Shown here piece after piece: positions 44,459 through 54,021 of a stretch of 64,000 nt of DNA. The notes beneath the pieces are model-generated. The model did not search any database. It saw only the letters and a list, made by a program, of their open reading frames with translations, and was not told the DNA's origin. Made by a program: the position numbers and the translations under genes. The DNA is taken from positions 62,001 through 126,000 of the forward strand of contig CALUWN010000005.1 in assembly GCA_944324495.1 (NCBI GenBank), given 5' to 3'. The DNA comes from an uncultured Mucispirillum sp. GTDB lineage: Bacteria > Chrysiogenota > Deferribacteres > Deferribacterales > Mucispirillaceae. Numbering within the stretch: position 1 is the stretch's first letter; each line of letters starts with the position of its first letter.

Positions 44459-45229
44459 ATGATTGATGTAAAAAATAAACTTGTAGTAATTACTGGTGCT
44501 ACTTCAGGTATAGGCAAAGCCTGTGCTTATTTATATGCTAAAAACGGTGCAAATATTGTAATTACAGGCAGAAGAGCAGAAAGATTAAGCCATATTACAA
44601 ATGATATTGAAAGTAAATACGGCGTAAAAGTATATCCATTTTGTTTTGATATTACAGATAGAGATGCCTGTGAAGAATTTGGCTTATCTTTAAAAGAAAA
44701 AAACTTATATCCATATTTTTTTATTAATAATGCAGGGCTTGCAAAAGGTGTTGCACCGCTTCAAGATGGCAGCATTGATGACTGGGAAGAAATGATTGAT
44801 ACAAACATAAAAGGCTTTTTATATGCTGCAAAAGCTGTACTGCCATTAATGATAGAAAAAAATGAAGGGTGTATTATTAACCTTGGAAGTATTGCAGGCT
44901 CACAGGTTTACCCCGGTGGTAATGTATATAATGCTACAAAATTTGCAGTACGTGCATTAAGTCTGGCTATGAATATGGATTTATTAAAAACAAACATTAG
45001 AGTATCATCTATTGAGCCGGGTGCTGTGGAAACTGAATTTTCTTTAGTTCGTTTTAATCAAGATAAGGAAAAAGCAGATAATGTGTATAAAGGCTTTACT
45101 CCCCTGCACGCTGAAGATATAGCTGAGATTATTTATTTTATGACTTGTATTTCTGAAAATATAAATATTCAGCATTTACTTGTAACACCTACTGCTCAGC
45201 GTTCTGCTTCACTTTTTAACAGGGGCTGA
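44459..45229 (+). CDS. SDR-family NADP-dependent dehydrogenase (YdfG-like)
   Basis: 256 residues from ATG 44459 (AGGAG six bases upstream; ATG 44456 also possible). Cofactor motif TGATSGIG, NNAG (FFINNAGLAKG), catalytic Ser in NLGSIAGS and YxxxK (YNATKFAVRAL), plus IEPGAVETEF, as in YdfG-type serine/3-hydroxy-acid dehydrogenases. A small RRAER segment after the second strand favours NADP(H). Likely cytosolic oxidation of short 3-hydroxy acids. It lies 11 bases after gspN, so it may be co-transcribed, and abuts the convergent lipoprotein gene. Confidence 0.92.
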   Translation: MIDVKNKLVVITGATSGIGKACAYLYAKNGANIVITGRRAERLSHITNDIESKYGVKVYPFCFDITDRDACEEFGLSLKEKNLYPYFFINNAGLAKGVAPLQDGSIDDWEEMIDTNIKGFLYAAKAVLPLMIEKNEGCIINLGSIAGSQVYPGGNVYNATKFAVRALSLAMNMDLLKTNIRVSSIEPGAVETEFSLVRFNQDKEKADNVYKGFTPLHAEDIAEIIYFMTCISENINIQHLLVTPTAQRSASLFNRG

Positions 45230-46471
45230 TTATTCTAAATTATCAAAGTAGTAATATACCGTATTATCTTCTATACGCCTATACATTACTGCTTGATGAT
45301 TATTTTTTATGGGGGATGAATACTTACCACATACTTTACTGCCACAGTAAAATTCCCCATAATTTAATACTATATTTTTATAGTTACAGTTTTTAGGAAA
45401 TGATGGTACTTCTTCCTCTATTCCTTTTGACTGCTTATATATTTTTCCACTAAAGGATTTATAATATATATCTTTATTTTTTATACATGCTTTTGGTGCT
45501 GCAAAATTAAAAGATAAATACCGTTGCCACAAGGTTTCTAAATAATAAATTTGTAAGTTCTTATTATCTAATGTTAAATATGATGTAGAAGTGGCTGCAA
45601 AATCTTTTGCTTTTGGCAGGTCGTGGTATTTTTCTATGTCTGTTATTAAAGTATTTCCACAAATAGCAGCAATACTGTGGCTGCTGACTTTACAGTTTAT
45701 TTCTTCGCTTACTTTTAATGAATCATTATCAAGCACAAAAAATTTATTGTTATCTTTTAATGTACCATAAAAAGTACCCTCTTGGTGGTATATCTCATTA
45801 TAACCTGAAGGAAGCTGTGCATAAATTACAAATGATTTTAATTTTTCATTATATATAAGCAGATATCCATTATTTTGTAAAAGTGCAGGTTTTCCTGCAA
45901 TAAACCCTGCTGATACAACTGGTATTCCTGTATCCCCTTTATATAATATTTCACCGTTATATGAATTTCTTAATACTGCCTGAGATGAAAACCATTCTAT
46001 AATATAGTTTGGTACAATTTCTACTCCGCCATTTAATATTCTTTTATAAACACCCACACTGGCACATTCTTTAGCAGAATATACGTCCATATAAGAGCCA
46101 TTATATATAACAGCTTCATAGCCATAAACTCTCACCCTGTCATATTTTTCTTTTAACGAAAGCCCAGAGCAGTAAGGCATTGTAAAACCTATTTCATTAT
46201 CTTTTAAAGCAGATATCATATATTTTCCTGCTGCAATATCATTAACACCGCTGTCAGAATATACTTTTTGATAGGATTTTTTAAAGCTTACCAATGAATT
46301 ACGTATCATGGAAGACTCTGGAATTGATTTTTCAAAATCTTTAGGGTGAGAAGGCTCCGATTTTACAGGCGTTGCAGCCTGTAAAAGTAGAGAATTTTTT
46401 ATAATCTGCTGTTTTTCTGCACAGTTTGTTAGAAATAATAAAATAAAACTAATTAAAAATAATCTTTTCAT
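45230..46471 (-). CDS. Lipoprotein of unknown function, possibly a beta-propeller
   Basis: 413 residues. Lipoprotein signal MKRLFLISFILLFLTNC with lipobox LTNC (Cys17). The body is made of repeated short hydrophobic strands with turns (YNGEILYKGDTGIPVV, then NNGYLLIYNEKLKSF, then NDSLKVSEEI), which suggests a beta-propeller, though no canonical WD or PQQ motif is visible. It lies 25 bases after the outer-membrane barrel gene on the same strand. Function unknown. Confidence 0.8.
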   Translation of the reverse strand: MKRLFLISFILLFLTNCAEKQQIIKNSLLLQAATPVKSEPSHPKDFEKSIPESSMIRNSLVSFKKSYQKVYSDSGVNDIAAGKYMISALKDNEIGFTMPYCSGLSLKEKYDRVRVYGYEAVIYNGSYMDVYSAKECASVGVYKRILNGGVEIVPNYIIEWFSSQAVLRNSYNGEILYKGDTGIPVVSAGFIAGKPALLQNNGYLLIYNEKLKSFVIYAQLPSGYNEIYHQEGTFYGTLKDNNKFFVLDNDSLKVSEEINCKVSSHSIAAICGNTLITDIEKYHDLPKAKDFAATSTSYLTLDNKNLQIYYLETLWQRYLSFNFAAPKACIKNKDIYYKSFSGKIYKQSKGIEEEVPSFPKNCNYKNIVLNYGEFYCGSKVCGKYSSPIKNNHQAVMYRRIEDNTVYYYFDNLE

Positions 46472-46496
46472 TTAGTTTCCTGTATCTAATTACAGG

Positions 46497-47651
46497 TTAT
46501 TTTATAATCTTATTATGAGGGTTTTTTAGCATTTGGTCCCAGCCTATTACAACTTCCAATACATGGCGGGTATCTGCATATTGACCAGCATAAGCACCCA
46601 TTTCTTCTGTATAGTATGCATAATTTATTCTTAATGCCCAGATATTAACACCTGCACCTGCTGTCCAGTAGCCTTGGTGAAGCCCTGTGCGTAAGAAAAT
46701 TCTGTTCCAAAAACCAATTTCAGCACCAATATTTACACGTTTGCCAAAAGATTTATCGCTGCCTGCCATAAATAGTAAATCGTTAAAATCTACTACTATG
46801 TTAGATGAAATAAAGTTCCAGTTTGGAGAAATAGCAAAACTTAAATTTAATGTTGGTGTAATTTCATCTAAACCGGAAGCAAATGAAGTGTAACCAAACT
46901 CATTAAATGAAAGCCCAACTCTAGCATTTAATTCTTTCCTAAGCCATGGAAGCTCATACATTATACCAACGCTGCCTAATACTCCCCAGCCTTGGTTAGA
47001 TAACGCATTATTTAAAATTGAGCTTGTATCAAGTTCTGCAATATCCACTGATGAGTAAGAGCCAGTATAAGCCATTCTAAATATCCCCATAATAGAAGCA
47101 CCAACATGGAGCGATTTATCTTTTAAAAATGAATGAGCATACGTAAATACTGCACCAGCATCTGCATGAACTTTTGCAGCAACAGTTGGCATAGCACTGT
47201 TATATGTTAATAAGTTTACATTACTGTTTAGAAATATACCAAATGACCAGTTTTTATATGTAAAAGCAGGAAAAACACCAACTGGGTTTATATTATTGTA
47301 CTGCCCCATCATACCGTCTAATATTTTTGCAATACTGTTTGTGTCTAAGCCACCGCCTAAAAACATATTAGATAATTCTGTACCATTATTTACAAGGTTA
47401 TCATTGACGCCTATAGTTAAAGGTATTAAATCTAAGCTCCAGTGGCTTTTATTCATAGCAAGACCAGCAGGGTTATAAAAGGCTGCATACTTATCATTGC
47501 TGACACCATAAAATGCATTACCCATACCCATAGCACGTACTGATGTCATAATACGAGGGTATTCTCTAGAAAATACACTTTTTTGTGCATATGCTTCTGT
47601 AATCTGTGCTGTTAAAAGGAAAGCAAATATTAAAAGTATATATTTTTTCAT
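46497..47651 (-). CDS. Outer-membrane beta-barrel protein, PorV/UPF0164-like
   Basis: 384 residues. Signal peptide (cleavage near AYA|QK). The N-terminal landmark VRAMGMGNAFYGVSNDKYAAFYNPAGLAM is the motif shared by PorV, UPF0164 and FadL-type barrels. The rest alternates hydrophobic and polar residues in strands, with glycine/aromatic-rich turns and a C-terminal strand (RHVLEVVIGWDQ). It probably forms a 14-stranded outer-membrane barrel. Flanked by two lipoprotein genes. Confidence 0.82.
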   Translation of the reverse strand: MKKYILLIFAFLLTAQITEAYAQKSVFSREYPRIMTSVRAMGMGNAFYGVSNDKYAAFYNPAGLAMNKSHWSLDLIPLTIGVNDNLVNNGTELSNMFLGGGLDTNSIAKILDGMMGQYNNINPVGVFPAFTYKNWSFGIFLNSNVNLLTYNSAMPTVAAKVHADAGAVFTYAHSFLKDKSLHVGASIMGIFRMAYTGSYSSVDIAELDTSSILNNALSNQGWGVLGSVGIMYELPWLRKELNARVGLSFNEFGYTSFASGLDEITPTLNLSFAISPNWNFISSNIVVDFNDLLFMAGSDKSFGKRVNIGAEIGFWNRIFLRTGLHQGYWTAGAGVNIWALRINYAYYTEEMGAYAGQYADTRHVLEVVIGWDQMLKNPHNKIIK

Positions 47652-47673
47652 TAAGACACCTGTTTTATATTGT

Positions 47674-48525
47674 TTATGGTATAGGTATAGACGGCAAACC
47701 TAAGGATGTTGTTAAGTAATTTAAAAGGCTTTCTTCTGTAATATTGCCTAAGTCGTCACGAAGCTGAGAAGTTAAGTCACCTAAAACATTACCAAAATCA
47801 TTTTGCCCCATAAGGCTTCCTATGGCATCTATCCCGTCTTCTCCTATAGTTAGACCATTATTTAACATCATTAAAAAGTCATCTTTTTGTTTTACATATG
47901 AACCTAAACTCTGAGCTGCTAAAGTAGCATCTATTTCATCTTTTGTAAAATTTTCAAAACCTGTTTCTGAAAGCTCCAATAAATTTCCACCACCGCCACT
48001 GGTATTTAGCATCATAGCACTCATATTTACAATAGAGCCCATCAAGCCAGCAAGACCGCATATAGTTGTGTTTGTTTTATCTAAAGTAAGCCCTTCTTTT
48101 TCAAGCTCAATTTTTCTATTATAACAAACAGAAATCGCCTTATCGTAATTTGACTGCAAATTTGTAGCTGTATTTATATCCATAAGCTTAATGCCCATTA
48201 AAGCACCTGTTGTCATATATATATCACTGCCACCAGTAGTTAAAATGCTGTCTATTCCACCAATAATATCAAAACCACTGCATGTTAATATGGCACTAAT
48301 ATATTTATACATATCATTATCGGTTAAAACTATACCTGAATTAATTCTATTATCATAATAACTTATAACAGGCTGACACCTGCCATCAATCAAATCAAAA
48401 TCCACTTGGTCCGATACTGCTTCATTAGTTGTGGTATCAGCAGCACCTTCATATATACTTTCACCACAGCCTGTTAAAAATAAAAAAGGTAATACTAACA
48501 CAGTAGATAAAAGATACCTTCTCAT
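47674..48525 (-). CDS. Lipoprotein of unknown function
   Basis: 283 residues from ATG 48525 (MRRYLLSTVLVLPFLFLTGC), with GGAGG five bases upstream; a GTG at 48537 is less likely. Lipobox LTGC. The mature part has Gly/Ser-rich segments (TGGSDIYMTTGALMGIK, NTSGGGGNLLEL) and amphipathic helices. No family recognised. First gene of the three-gene envelope cluster, 22 bases before the barrel gene. Confidence 0.8.
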   Translation of the reverse strand: MRRYLLSTVLVLPFLFLTGCGESIYEGAADTTTNEAVSDQVDFDLIDGRCQPVISYYDNRINSGIVLTDNDMYKYISAILTCSGFDIIGGIDSILTTGGSDIYMTTGALMGIKLMDINTATNLQSNYDKAISVCYNRKIELEKEGLTLDKTNTTICGLAGLMGSIVNMSAMMLNTSGGGGNLLELSETGFENFTKDEIDATLAAQSLGSYVKQKDDFLMMLNNGLTIGEDGIDAIGSLMGQNDFGNVLGDLTSQLRDDLGNITEESLLNYLTTSLGLPSIPIP

Positions 48526-48537
48526 TAGTGCCTCCAC

Positions 48538-48752
48538 ATAAAATCAATACAGTATCATTATAAGCAAAAAACAAGCCAAAATCAAGCATTTACTTATTTC
48601 AGCAGCATGATATTGTAGTTTAAAGCCTTTTATTTTATATTTTTATCTATTAAATACTTTAAATTAATTAACAGTACCACTTTGCATTTCCTGTAAAAAT
48701 AATTTCAGATTATCTTTTGATACTTTATCTGTATTTTCATCATAAAGCAAAA
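48538..48752 (-). other. Spacer downstream of mltB with a short orphan reading frame
   Basis: No confident gene. Just past the mltB stop, on the minus strand, 27 codons reading LYDENTDKVSKDNLKLFLQ and onward end in TAA near 48667. The composition is protein-like, but no ribosome-binding site or ATG supports it. It may be a vestige of a lost gene. Confidence 0.25.
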
Positions 48753-49769
48753 TTATCTACCAAAAAGTTCTGCCCCTGCCCTTGCACCAACAGTATTACC
48801 TAGATAATTTACACCTAATACATAGTGAATACTAGGGTTATATCTAAAAACTGCACAAAAATTATTAAATGCTGCATGGTATTCTGTGCCTGAAGAACCT
48901 TCTACTGTAAATAAAATTGCTTTTGTATCGTTTGTTACTTGAAAAGGAAAACGTACACCTGCTTTTTTTAATGTACCAACAGATACTTTATTGCCTCTGC
49001 ATGGGTTTGCAACAACATATTTTTTATAGCCCTTGCCTTTTACCTGCACTTTTATAGATACAGGCTCACCTGTTTTCCAGCCTTTTTTCTTTAGAAAGTT
49101 TGCCACACTGTAAAGAGCATCAAGATGATTATTTATTATATCAATATGTTTATCACCTGTACCACTTACAGCATATGTTAAAACGTTGCTTGGCATAAAT
49201 TGAGGTATGCCTATTGCTCCAGCATATGAGCTTTTTATATCAAAAATATTTGTATCAGTTTTTCTTGCAAATAAAAGAAGTGCTTCAAGCTCTGCTTGAA
49301 AATATTTTGCACGCCTTGGGTAGTAAAAGGCAAGTGTTGCAATAGAATCAATTGCACGAAAACGCATTGGTGAGTGACCGTAGTTTGTTTCCATACCTAT
49401 TATACCAGAAATTATATGAGCAGGAACTCCGTATTGATTTTGTGCTTTTATAAGCTCACTTCTGTGATTACGAAAATATTCCACACCATAGCCTATGCGG
49501 ATATCGTTTACCATATTTTTACGATATATTGCCCAAGTGTTTACTGATTCTGCTGGTTTATTCATAAATTTTGGAGTAAAACCAGAGTGCATTGTATTAT
49601 TAAAAACATCTCGTAAATATGATTTAGAAAAACCGTGTTGTTTCACCATTTCATCAATAAATGCATCAACTTCAGGGTTATTTTTAAACTTACCTGCTGT
49701 AAGTTCTGCATATGCACTAAATGAAAAAACATTAAGAATTAAAAATGTAAGTAAGATTATCTTTTTCAT
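48753..49769 (-). CDS. mltB: Lytic murein transglycosylase, MltB type (GH103)
   Basis: 338 residues. Signal peptide (cleavage near AYA|EL); no lipobox, so periplasmic and soluble. Catalytic Glu127 in GIIGMETNYG, then the family's SPMRFRAIDSIATLAFYYPRR, SSYAGAIGIPQFMPSN and HLDALYSVANFLKKKGW. It cleaves the MurNAc-GlcNAc bond of peptidoglycan with formation of 1,6-anhydro ends, for turnover or to admit large envelope machines. Confidence 0.93.
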   Translation of the reverse strand: MKKIILLTFLILNVFSFSAYAELTAGKFKNNPEVDAFIDEMVKQHGFSKSYLRDVFNNTMHSGFTPKFMNKPAESVNTWAIYRKNMVNDIRIGYGVEYFRNHRSELIKAQNQYGVPAHIISGIIGMETNYGHSPMRFRAIDSIATLAFYYPRRAKYFQAELEALLLFARKTDTNIFDIKSSYAGAIGIPQFMPSNVLTYAVSGTGDKHIDIINNHLDALYSVANFLKKKGWKTGEPVSIKVQVKGKGYKKYVVANPCRGNKVSVGTLKKAGVRFPFQVTNDTKAILFTVEGSSGTEYHAAFNNFCAVFRYNPSIHYVLGVNYLGNTVGARAGAELFGR

Positions 49770-49848
49770 AGGCTTGCTTTATATCATATTATTTAAAAAA
49801 ATTAAAGTAAAAAATTCATAATTTTTAAAAAAAAATCTTTGAAATTTC

Positions 49849-49875
49849 TTGCTATTTTCTGGGATTTATTATAAA
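49849..49875 (+). promoter_or_regulatory. Candidate promoter for rpe
   Basis: TTGCTA (49849-49854) and TATAAA (49870-49875), 15 bases apart, 25 bases before the ribosome-binding site AAGGAGG. Spacing is short. Confidence 0.3.
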
Positions 49876-49900
49876 TTGCACAGATATTAAGGAGGATAAT

Positions 49901-50545
49901 ATGATAGTTTCAGCGTCCATTTTAAGTGCTGATTTTGCTAATTTAGAAAAAGAGATAAAAGCTGTAGATAGTGCTGGTGCTGACTGGATACATCTTGATA
50001 TTATGGATGGAGCATACGTTCCAAACATTACTTTCGGTGCTCCTGTTGTTAAAGCATTAAGAAAACATACACAAAAACCTTTTGATGTACACTTGATGAT
50101 AGAAAACCCTTCAAAATATATTGATGATTTTATTGATGCAGGTGCTGATATAATCGTACCTCATTTTGAAGCAGACAGACATATTCAAAGGACTATAACT
50201 TATATAAAAAGTAAAGGCAAAAAAGCAGGCGTTTCACTAAACCCTTCAACTCCTGTTTTTATGCTTGAAGAAATACTTCCATATTTAGATTTAGTACTTA
50301 TTATGTCTGTAAATCCCGGCTTTCCTGCACAAAGTTTAATTGAAACAAGTTATGACAAAATTAAAAAACTAAAAACCATGGGCGAAAACTTAAAACACAA
50401 TTTTATAATTGAAGTTGATGGCGGTGTTAACCATAAAACAGTTGCAAAACTTGCCAGCTCTGGAATGACTGCTGCCGTTGCAGGAAGCTATATATTTAAT
50501 TCAGAGAATTACAGCGACCCAATTAATTTATTAAAAAAGTATTAA
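49901..50545 (+). CDS. rpe: Ribulose-phosphate 3-epimerase
   Basis: 214 residues, (beta/alpha)8 barrel. It interconverts ribulose 5-phosphate and xylulose 5-phosphate in the pentose phosphate pathway. Conserved: SASILSADFANLEKE, the metal-site HLDIMDGAYVPNITFG and VHLMIENP, MSVNPGFPAQ and the catalytic EVDGGVN. Start with a consensus AAGGAGG. Monocistronic by spacing. Confidence 0.96.
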   Translation: MIVSASILSADFANLEKEIKAVDSAGADWIHLDIMDGAYVPNITFGAPVVKALRKHTQKPFDVHLMIENPSKYIDDFIDAGADIIVPHFEADRHIQRTITYIKSKGKKAGVSLNPSTPVFMLEEILPYLDLVLIMSVNPGFPAQSLIETSYDKIKKLKTMGENLKHNFIIEVDGGVNHKTVAKLASSGMTAAVAGSYIFNSENYSDPINLLKKY

Positions 50546-50820
50546 ATAGTAAATTATTGATGTATAATAGTATTTATTAAGTAGTATATTAAAATAAAAC
50601 TCTTTTTGATAAATCATTTGCTATTAATAAAAAAAATAACATATTTTTGTAGCAAATTATATTTTTTTCTGCTATAATCATTTTAAGGGGTATATTTTAT
50701 TTAATTCTAGCTTAAATATAATTGATTTATTAGGCTATATTATAAAATATACATCTAAAAAATATCTACAATCAATGCTTTATAAAAGCGTTATAAAATA
50801 TATAAATTAGGAGGAACGTT
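50546..50820 (+). promoter_or_regulatory. 275-base intergenic region between rpe and the response regulator
   Basis: Very AT-rich; no open frame. It ends with a strong GGAGG for the receiver-domain gene. No clear terminator or promoter could be assigned by eye. Confidence 0.3.
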
Positions 50821-51183
50821 ATGGCTTATAATATTTTATTAGTTGATGACGAAGAAGACATTAGGTTTTTATTTTCATCAGTTTTAAAGGAAGAAGGATA
50901 CAACACTTTTGAAGCATCAAATTCTGCAGAATGTTTTAAAATACTAGAAAAAGAAAAAATTGACCTGTGCCTTTTAGATATTAAACTAAAAGGTGAAAGC
51001 GGTATAGATATTTTGCAGCGTATTGTCAAAGAATATAAAGGTATGAAAACAATTTTAGCTACTGCTTATTCTGCCTATCAGGATGATTTTTCCACTTGGA
51101 GTGCTGACGGCTACTGGGTTAAATCTCAGGATACTGACTCTTTAAAAGAGGAAGTTAAAAAAGTATTAGCAAAAGAAAGCTAG
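50821..51183 (+). CDS. Stand-alone receiver-domain response regulator
   Basis: 120 residues, a CheY-like receiver domain and nothing else. Acidic pocket D9-D10-E11, phosphoacceptor Asp53 (LLDIKLKGESG), switch Thr81 (ILATAYSAY) and Lys101 (YWVKSQD) are all present, so it should be phosphorylatable. No output domain and no kinase gene nearby. It lies 80 bases before the sugar-nucleotide fusion gene and may be transcribed with it. Confidence 0.95.
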   Translation: MAYNILLVDDEEDIRFLFSSVLKEEGYNTFEASNSAECFKILEKEKIDLCLLDIKLKGESGIDILQRIVKEYKGMKTILATAYSAYQDDFSTWSADGYWVKSQDTDSLKEEVKKVLAKES

Positions 51184-51263
51184 TACATGCTGGCACAGGT
51201 TGCCTGATATAAAGTTGCACATAATTTTATTTAAAATAAAAAGATATTAAAGGTGGTATTACT

Positions 51264-53765
51264 ATGAAAGCAGTTGTTATGGCTGGCGGTTTTGGAACAA
51301 GGATTCAGCCCCTCACATCAAGTGTTCCTAAACCAATGATTCCTGTTTACAATAAACCAATGATGGAATACATTATAATGTCTTTGCGAGATGCAGGCAT
51401 TAAAGATATTGCCATTCTTTTATACTTCAAGCCTGAAATAATTAAAGCTCATTTTGGTGACGGCTCATCTTTAGGCATCAATATTGAATATTTCACACCA
51501 GATGATGACTACGGTACAGCAGGTGCTGTTAAAAAGGCAGAAAAGTTTTTAGATGAAAGGTTTATTGTGGTTAGTGGTGATTTAATTACTGACTTTAGCA
51601 TACCTGATATCATAAAATACCATGAAGAAAAAAAATCAAAAGCAACAATCACATTAACATCTGTGCCAGACCCTTTACAGTTTGGGGTGGTTATTACAGA
51701 CAGCGATGGCAAAATTGTGCGTTTCCTTGAAAAACCGGGCTGGGGAGAAGTTTTTAGTGATACTATTAACACTGGTATCTACGTATTTGAACCAGAAATA
51801 TTAAACTATATACCAGAAAACAAAAACTTTGACTTTTCAAAAGATTTATTCCCTAGCATTATGGCAAGCGGTACATATATATATGGCTACAATGCTAAAG
51901 GCTACTGGAGAGATGTTGGTAACCCAGACAGCTATAGAACTTCACTTTTAGAAATAGCTCAAGGTATGATAAAACTGCCTCTTGAAGGTGAGAAAAAAAC
52001 TTTCAACGAAGGCGTATTATACCACGGTGCTAACTTTAAAATGGCAGATAATGTTGAAGTTACTGGCTTAGTTGTTGTTGGTGATAACTGTACTATTTCT
52101 GAAAATGTTAAAATTTCTGACTGCTGCTTAGGTGATGACTGCAGCATTGGTGAAAATACTAATATTTCTAAATCTATTCTTTGGGATAAAGTAAATGTTG
52201 GTGCAAACTCTGAAATCACTAATGCAGTTTTTTGTGATAAAGTACTTGTTGGTAATAAGGTAAAATGTCCGCAGGGTGTAATTATTGCAGAAGGCACAAA
52301 AATTGGTAACAACGTAGTTTTTGAAAAAGATATTATGGCTTGGCCTGATAAACAGGTGGAAGAAGGCTCTATTGTATCATCTAACCTTATATGGGGTGAT
52401 AAATGGAAAAACTCTATTTTTGAAGGCGGAAAAGTTAGTGCAAGAACAAATATTGAGCTTTCTGCTGATATGGCTGCAAAACTTGGTGCTGCTTTCGGTT
52501 CACTTTTACCACAAGGCTCTAAAATCCTTACATCAAGGGATTATCACAAGGCTTCACGTATGCTTAAACGAGCATTTTTAGGTGGTCTTTTATCAACAGG
52601 TGTTCATGCTGTTGATTTAAAAATGGAAGCATTACCTGCTATGCGTTACAAACTTTCCACTTTTGGCGAAGTTGGCGGCGTTCATTTCAGGCAGTCACCT
52701 AGCGACCCTACTCATACTGAAATACTTTTCTTTAATGATGCAGGCGACAGCATAGATTCTGGAGTTGAGAAAAACTTAGAAAGAGCTTTTTTCCGTGAAA
52801 ATTTCAGACGTGTTACCCACAATGAAATTGGTGATATTAATGAAAAACAAATGGTTAAAGAGTTCTACATAGAAGGCTTGCTTAGAAGTATTGACCAAAC
52901 TGCACTTATGACAAAAAGCACTAAAATCGTACTTGATTTATTAAACGGTGTTACAGACCCTATACTTCCAAAAGTACTTAATAAAGTTGGTATTGATTCT
53001 GTTATATTAAATGCTAACCACGATGAATTAAAACTTTCTCGTACAGAGCATCAGCAGGATATAGCAATTACTCAAGCTGCAAACATTGTTAAAGTGTTAA
53101 ATGCTGAAGCAGGGTTTATAATCTACCCATCAGGTGAAAGAATTACTGTAATTGATGATGCAGGCGAAAAATTAAGCGGCCACAGGCTTTTAATGCTTAT
53201 TCTTTTATTAATAGATAAATCTATTGATAGAAAAGTAAAAGTTTACCTTCCTGCATTTGCACCAAGTGTGCTTGATAATAAACTTAAAAATGTGGAAGTA
53301 ATACATGGCTCTTTTACTGGTATTAAAGGTGCATTTTTAAAAGATTACTATTTTACAGGTAATTTAAGAAGCTTTGTATGCTTTACTGAGCATAACACAA
53401 CGCCTGATGCTATGTATTCATCATTAAAAATAGTTGAGATGATGAATAAAATAGGCAAACCGCTATCTAAAATAGTTGCGGAAATCCCAGAATACAAATT
53501 CTACCACGCAGTTATTAACTGCCCAGTAGAAGTTAAAGGGTATTTAATGCGGAAAATGAGCGAGGAAGCCAGAGAGAAAGATGCATCATTCCTTGACGGC
53601 ATAAAAGTTGTGCTTGATGGCGGCTGGGCTCATATGGTGCCAGACCAGTACTCTCCAAATGTTCACCTTTATATTGAAGGTAAAACAGAAAAAGATGGAG
53701 AAAAAATCCATAAAGAATATGTTGAAAAAATAAATAAATGGATTTCTGAGCACGAATCAGAATAA
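51264..53765 (+). CDS. Nucleotidyltransferase / phosphomannomutase-like fusion protein
   Basis: 833 residues. Domain 1 (1-235) is a sugar-phosphate nucleotidyltransferase with MAGGFGTRIQPLTSSVPKPMIPV and GDLITDF. Domain 2 (about 250-350) is a left-handed beta-helix of hexapeptide repeats (GDNCTISENVKISDCCLGDDCSIGEN and similar). Domain 3 (about 380-833) is phosphohexomutase-like, but the usual catalytic TASHNP loop is replaced by FRQSPSDPTHTE (475 on), as in known GDP-mannose-type bifunctional homologues. It probably makes or regulates an NDP-sugar (GDP-mannose or ADP/GDP-glucose) for the neighbouring alpha-glucan genes. Mutase activity is uncertain. Confidence 0.88.
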   Translation: MKAVVMAGGFGTRIQPLTSSVPKPMIPVYNKPMMEYIIMSLRDAGIKDIAILLYFKPEIIKAHFGDGSSLGINIEYFTPDDDYGTAGAVKKAEKFLDERFIVVSGDLITDFSIPDIIKYHEEKKSKATITLTSVPDPLQFGVVITDSDGKIVRFLEKPGWGEVFSDTINTGIYVFEPEILNYIPENKNFDFSKDLFPSIMASGTYIYGYNAKGYWRDVGNPDSYRTSLLEIAQGMIKLPLEGEKKTFNEGVLYHGANFKMADNVEVTGLVVVGDNCTISENVKISDCCLGDDCSIGENTNISKSILWDKVNVGANSEITNAVFCDKVLVGNKVKCPQGVIIAEGTKIGNNVVFEKDIMAWPDKQVEEGSIVSSNLIWGDKWKNSIFEGGKVSARTNIELSADMAAKLGAAFGSLLPQGSKILTSRDYHKASRMLKRAFLGGLLSTGVHAVDLKMEALPAMRYKLSTFGEVGGVHFRQSPSDPTHTEILFFNDAGDSIDSGVEKNLERAFFRENFRRVTHNEIGDINEKQMVKEFYIEGLLRSIDQTALMTKSTKIVLDLLNGVTDPILPKVLNKVGIDSVILNANHDELKLSRTEHQQDIAITQAANIVKVLNAEAGFIIYPSGERITVIDDAGEKLSGHRLLMLILLLIDKSIDRKVKVYLPAFAPSVLDNKLKNVEVIHGSFTGIKGAFLKDYYFTGNLRSFVCFTEHNTTPDAMYSSLKIVEMMNKIGKPLSKIVAEIPEYKFYHAVINCPVEVKGYLMRKMSEEAREKDASFLDGIKVVLDGGWAHMVPDQYSPNVHLYIEGKTEKDGEKIHKEYVEKINKWISEHESE

Positions 53766-53771
53766 TTTATA

Positions 53772-53794
53772 AGCCTGCTTTTTTAAAGCAGGCT
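53772..53794 (+). terminator. Hairpin after the nucleotidyltransferase fusion gene
   Basis: A perfect 10 bp stem (AGCCTGCTTT / AAAGCAGGCT), 3-base loop, 6 bases past the stop. The following sequence (ATAACTATATT) is only weakly T-rich, so termination may be partial. Confidence 0.6.
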
Positions 53795-53842
53795 ATAACT
53801 ATATTATGCATTATATGATTTTTAAGTTTAAAATACTTAAAA

Positions 53843-53876
53843 AGCTAAACTAATGATTTAAAAATTTAGTTTAGCT
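53843..53876. other. Second strong hairpin in the same intergenic region
   Basis: An 11 bp perfect stem (AGCTAAACTAA at 53843-53853 with TTAGTTTAGCT at 53866-53876), 12-base AT loop, without a T-tract on either side. It could be an RNA stability element or a dyad operator. Confidence 0.45.
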
Positions 53877-54021
53877 GCATATAATGGCAAAATAGATAAT
53901 TTTTTATAATTTAGTTACTAAATTTATTACAAAATAACAACTCTGCATGAGAGCTGTTAAATATACTAAGAAAGTAGTTTATACAGTAGTTTTTATAAAA
54001 TTAGTAATATATTAATTTATG

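Noticed and set aside
48667-48752. Protein-like 27-codon tail after mltB
   Set aside because: No start codon or ribosome-binding site and not in frame with mltB; kept only as a possible vestige.
52321-52581. 86-codon plus-strand frame inside the nucleotidyltransferase fusion
   Set aside because: Lies wholly within the clearly coding frame of the fusion gene; an out-of-frame shadow.
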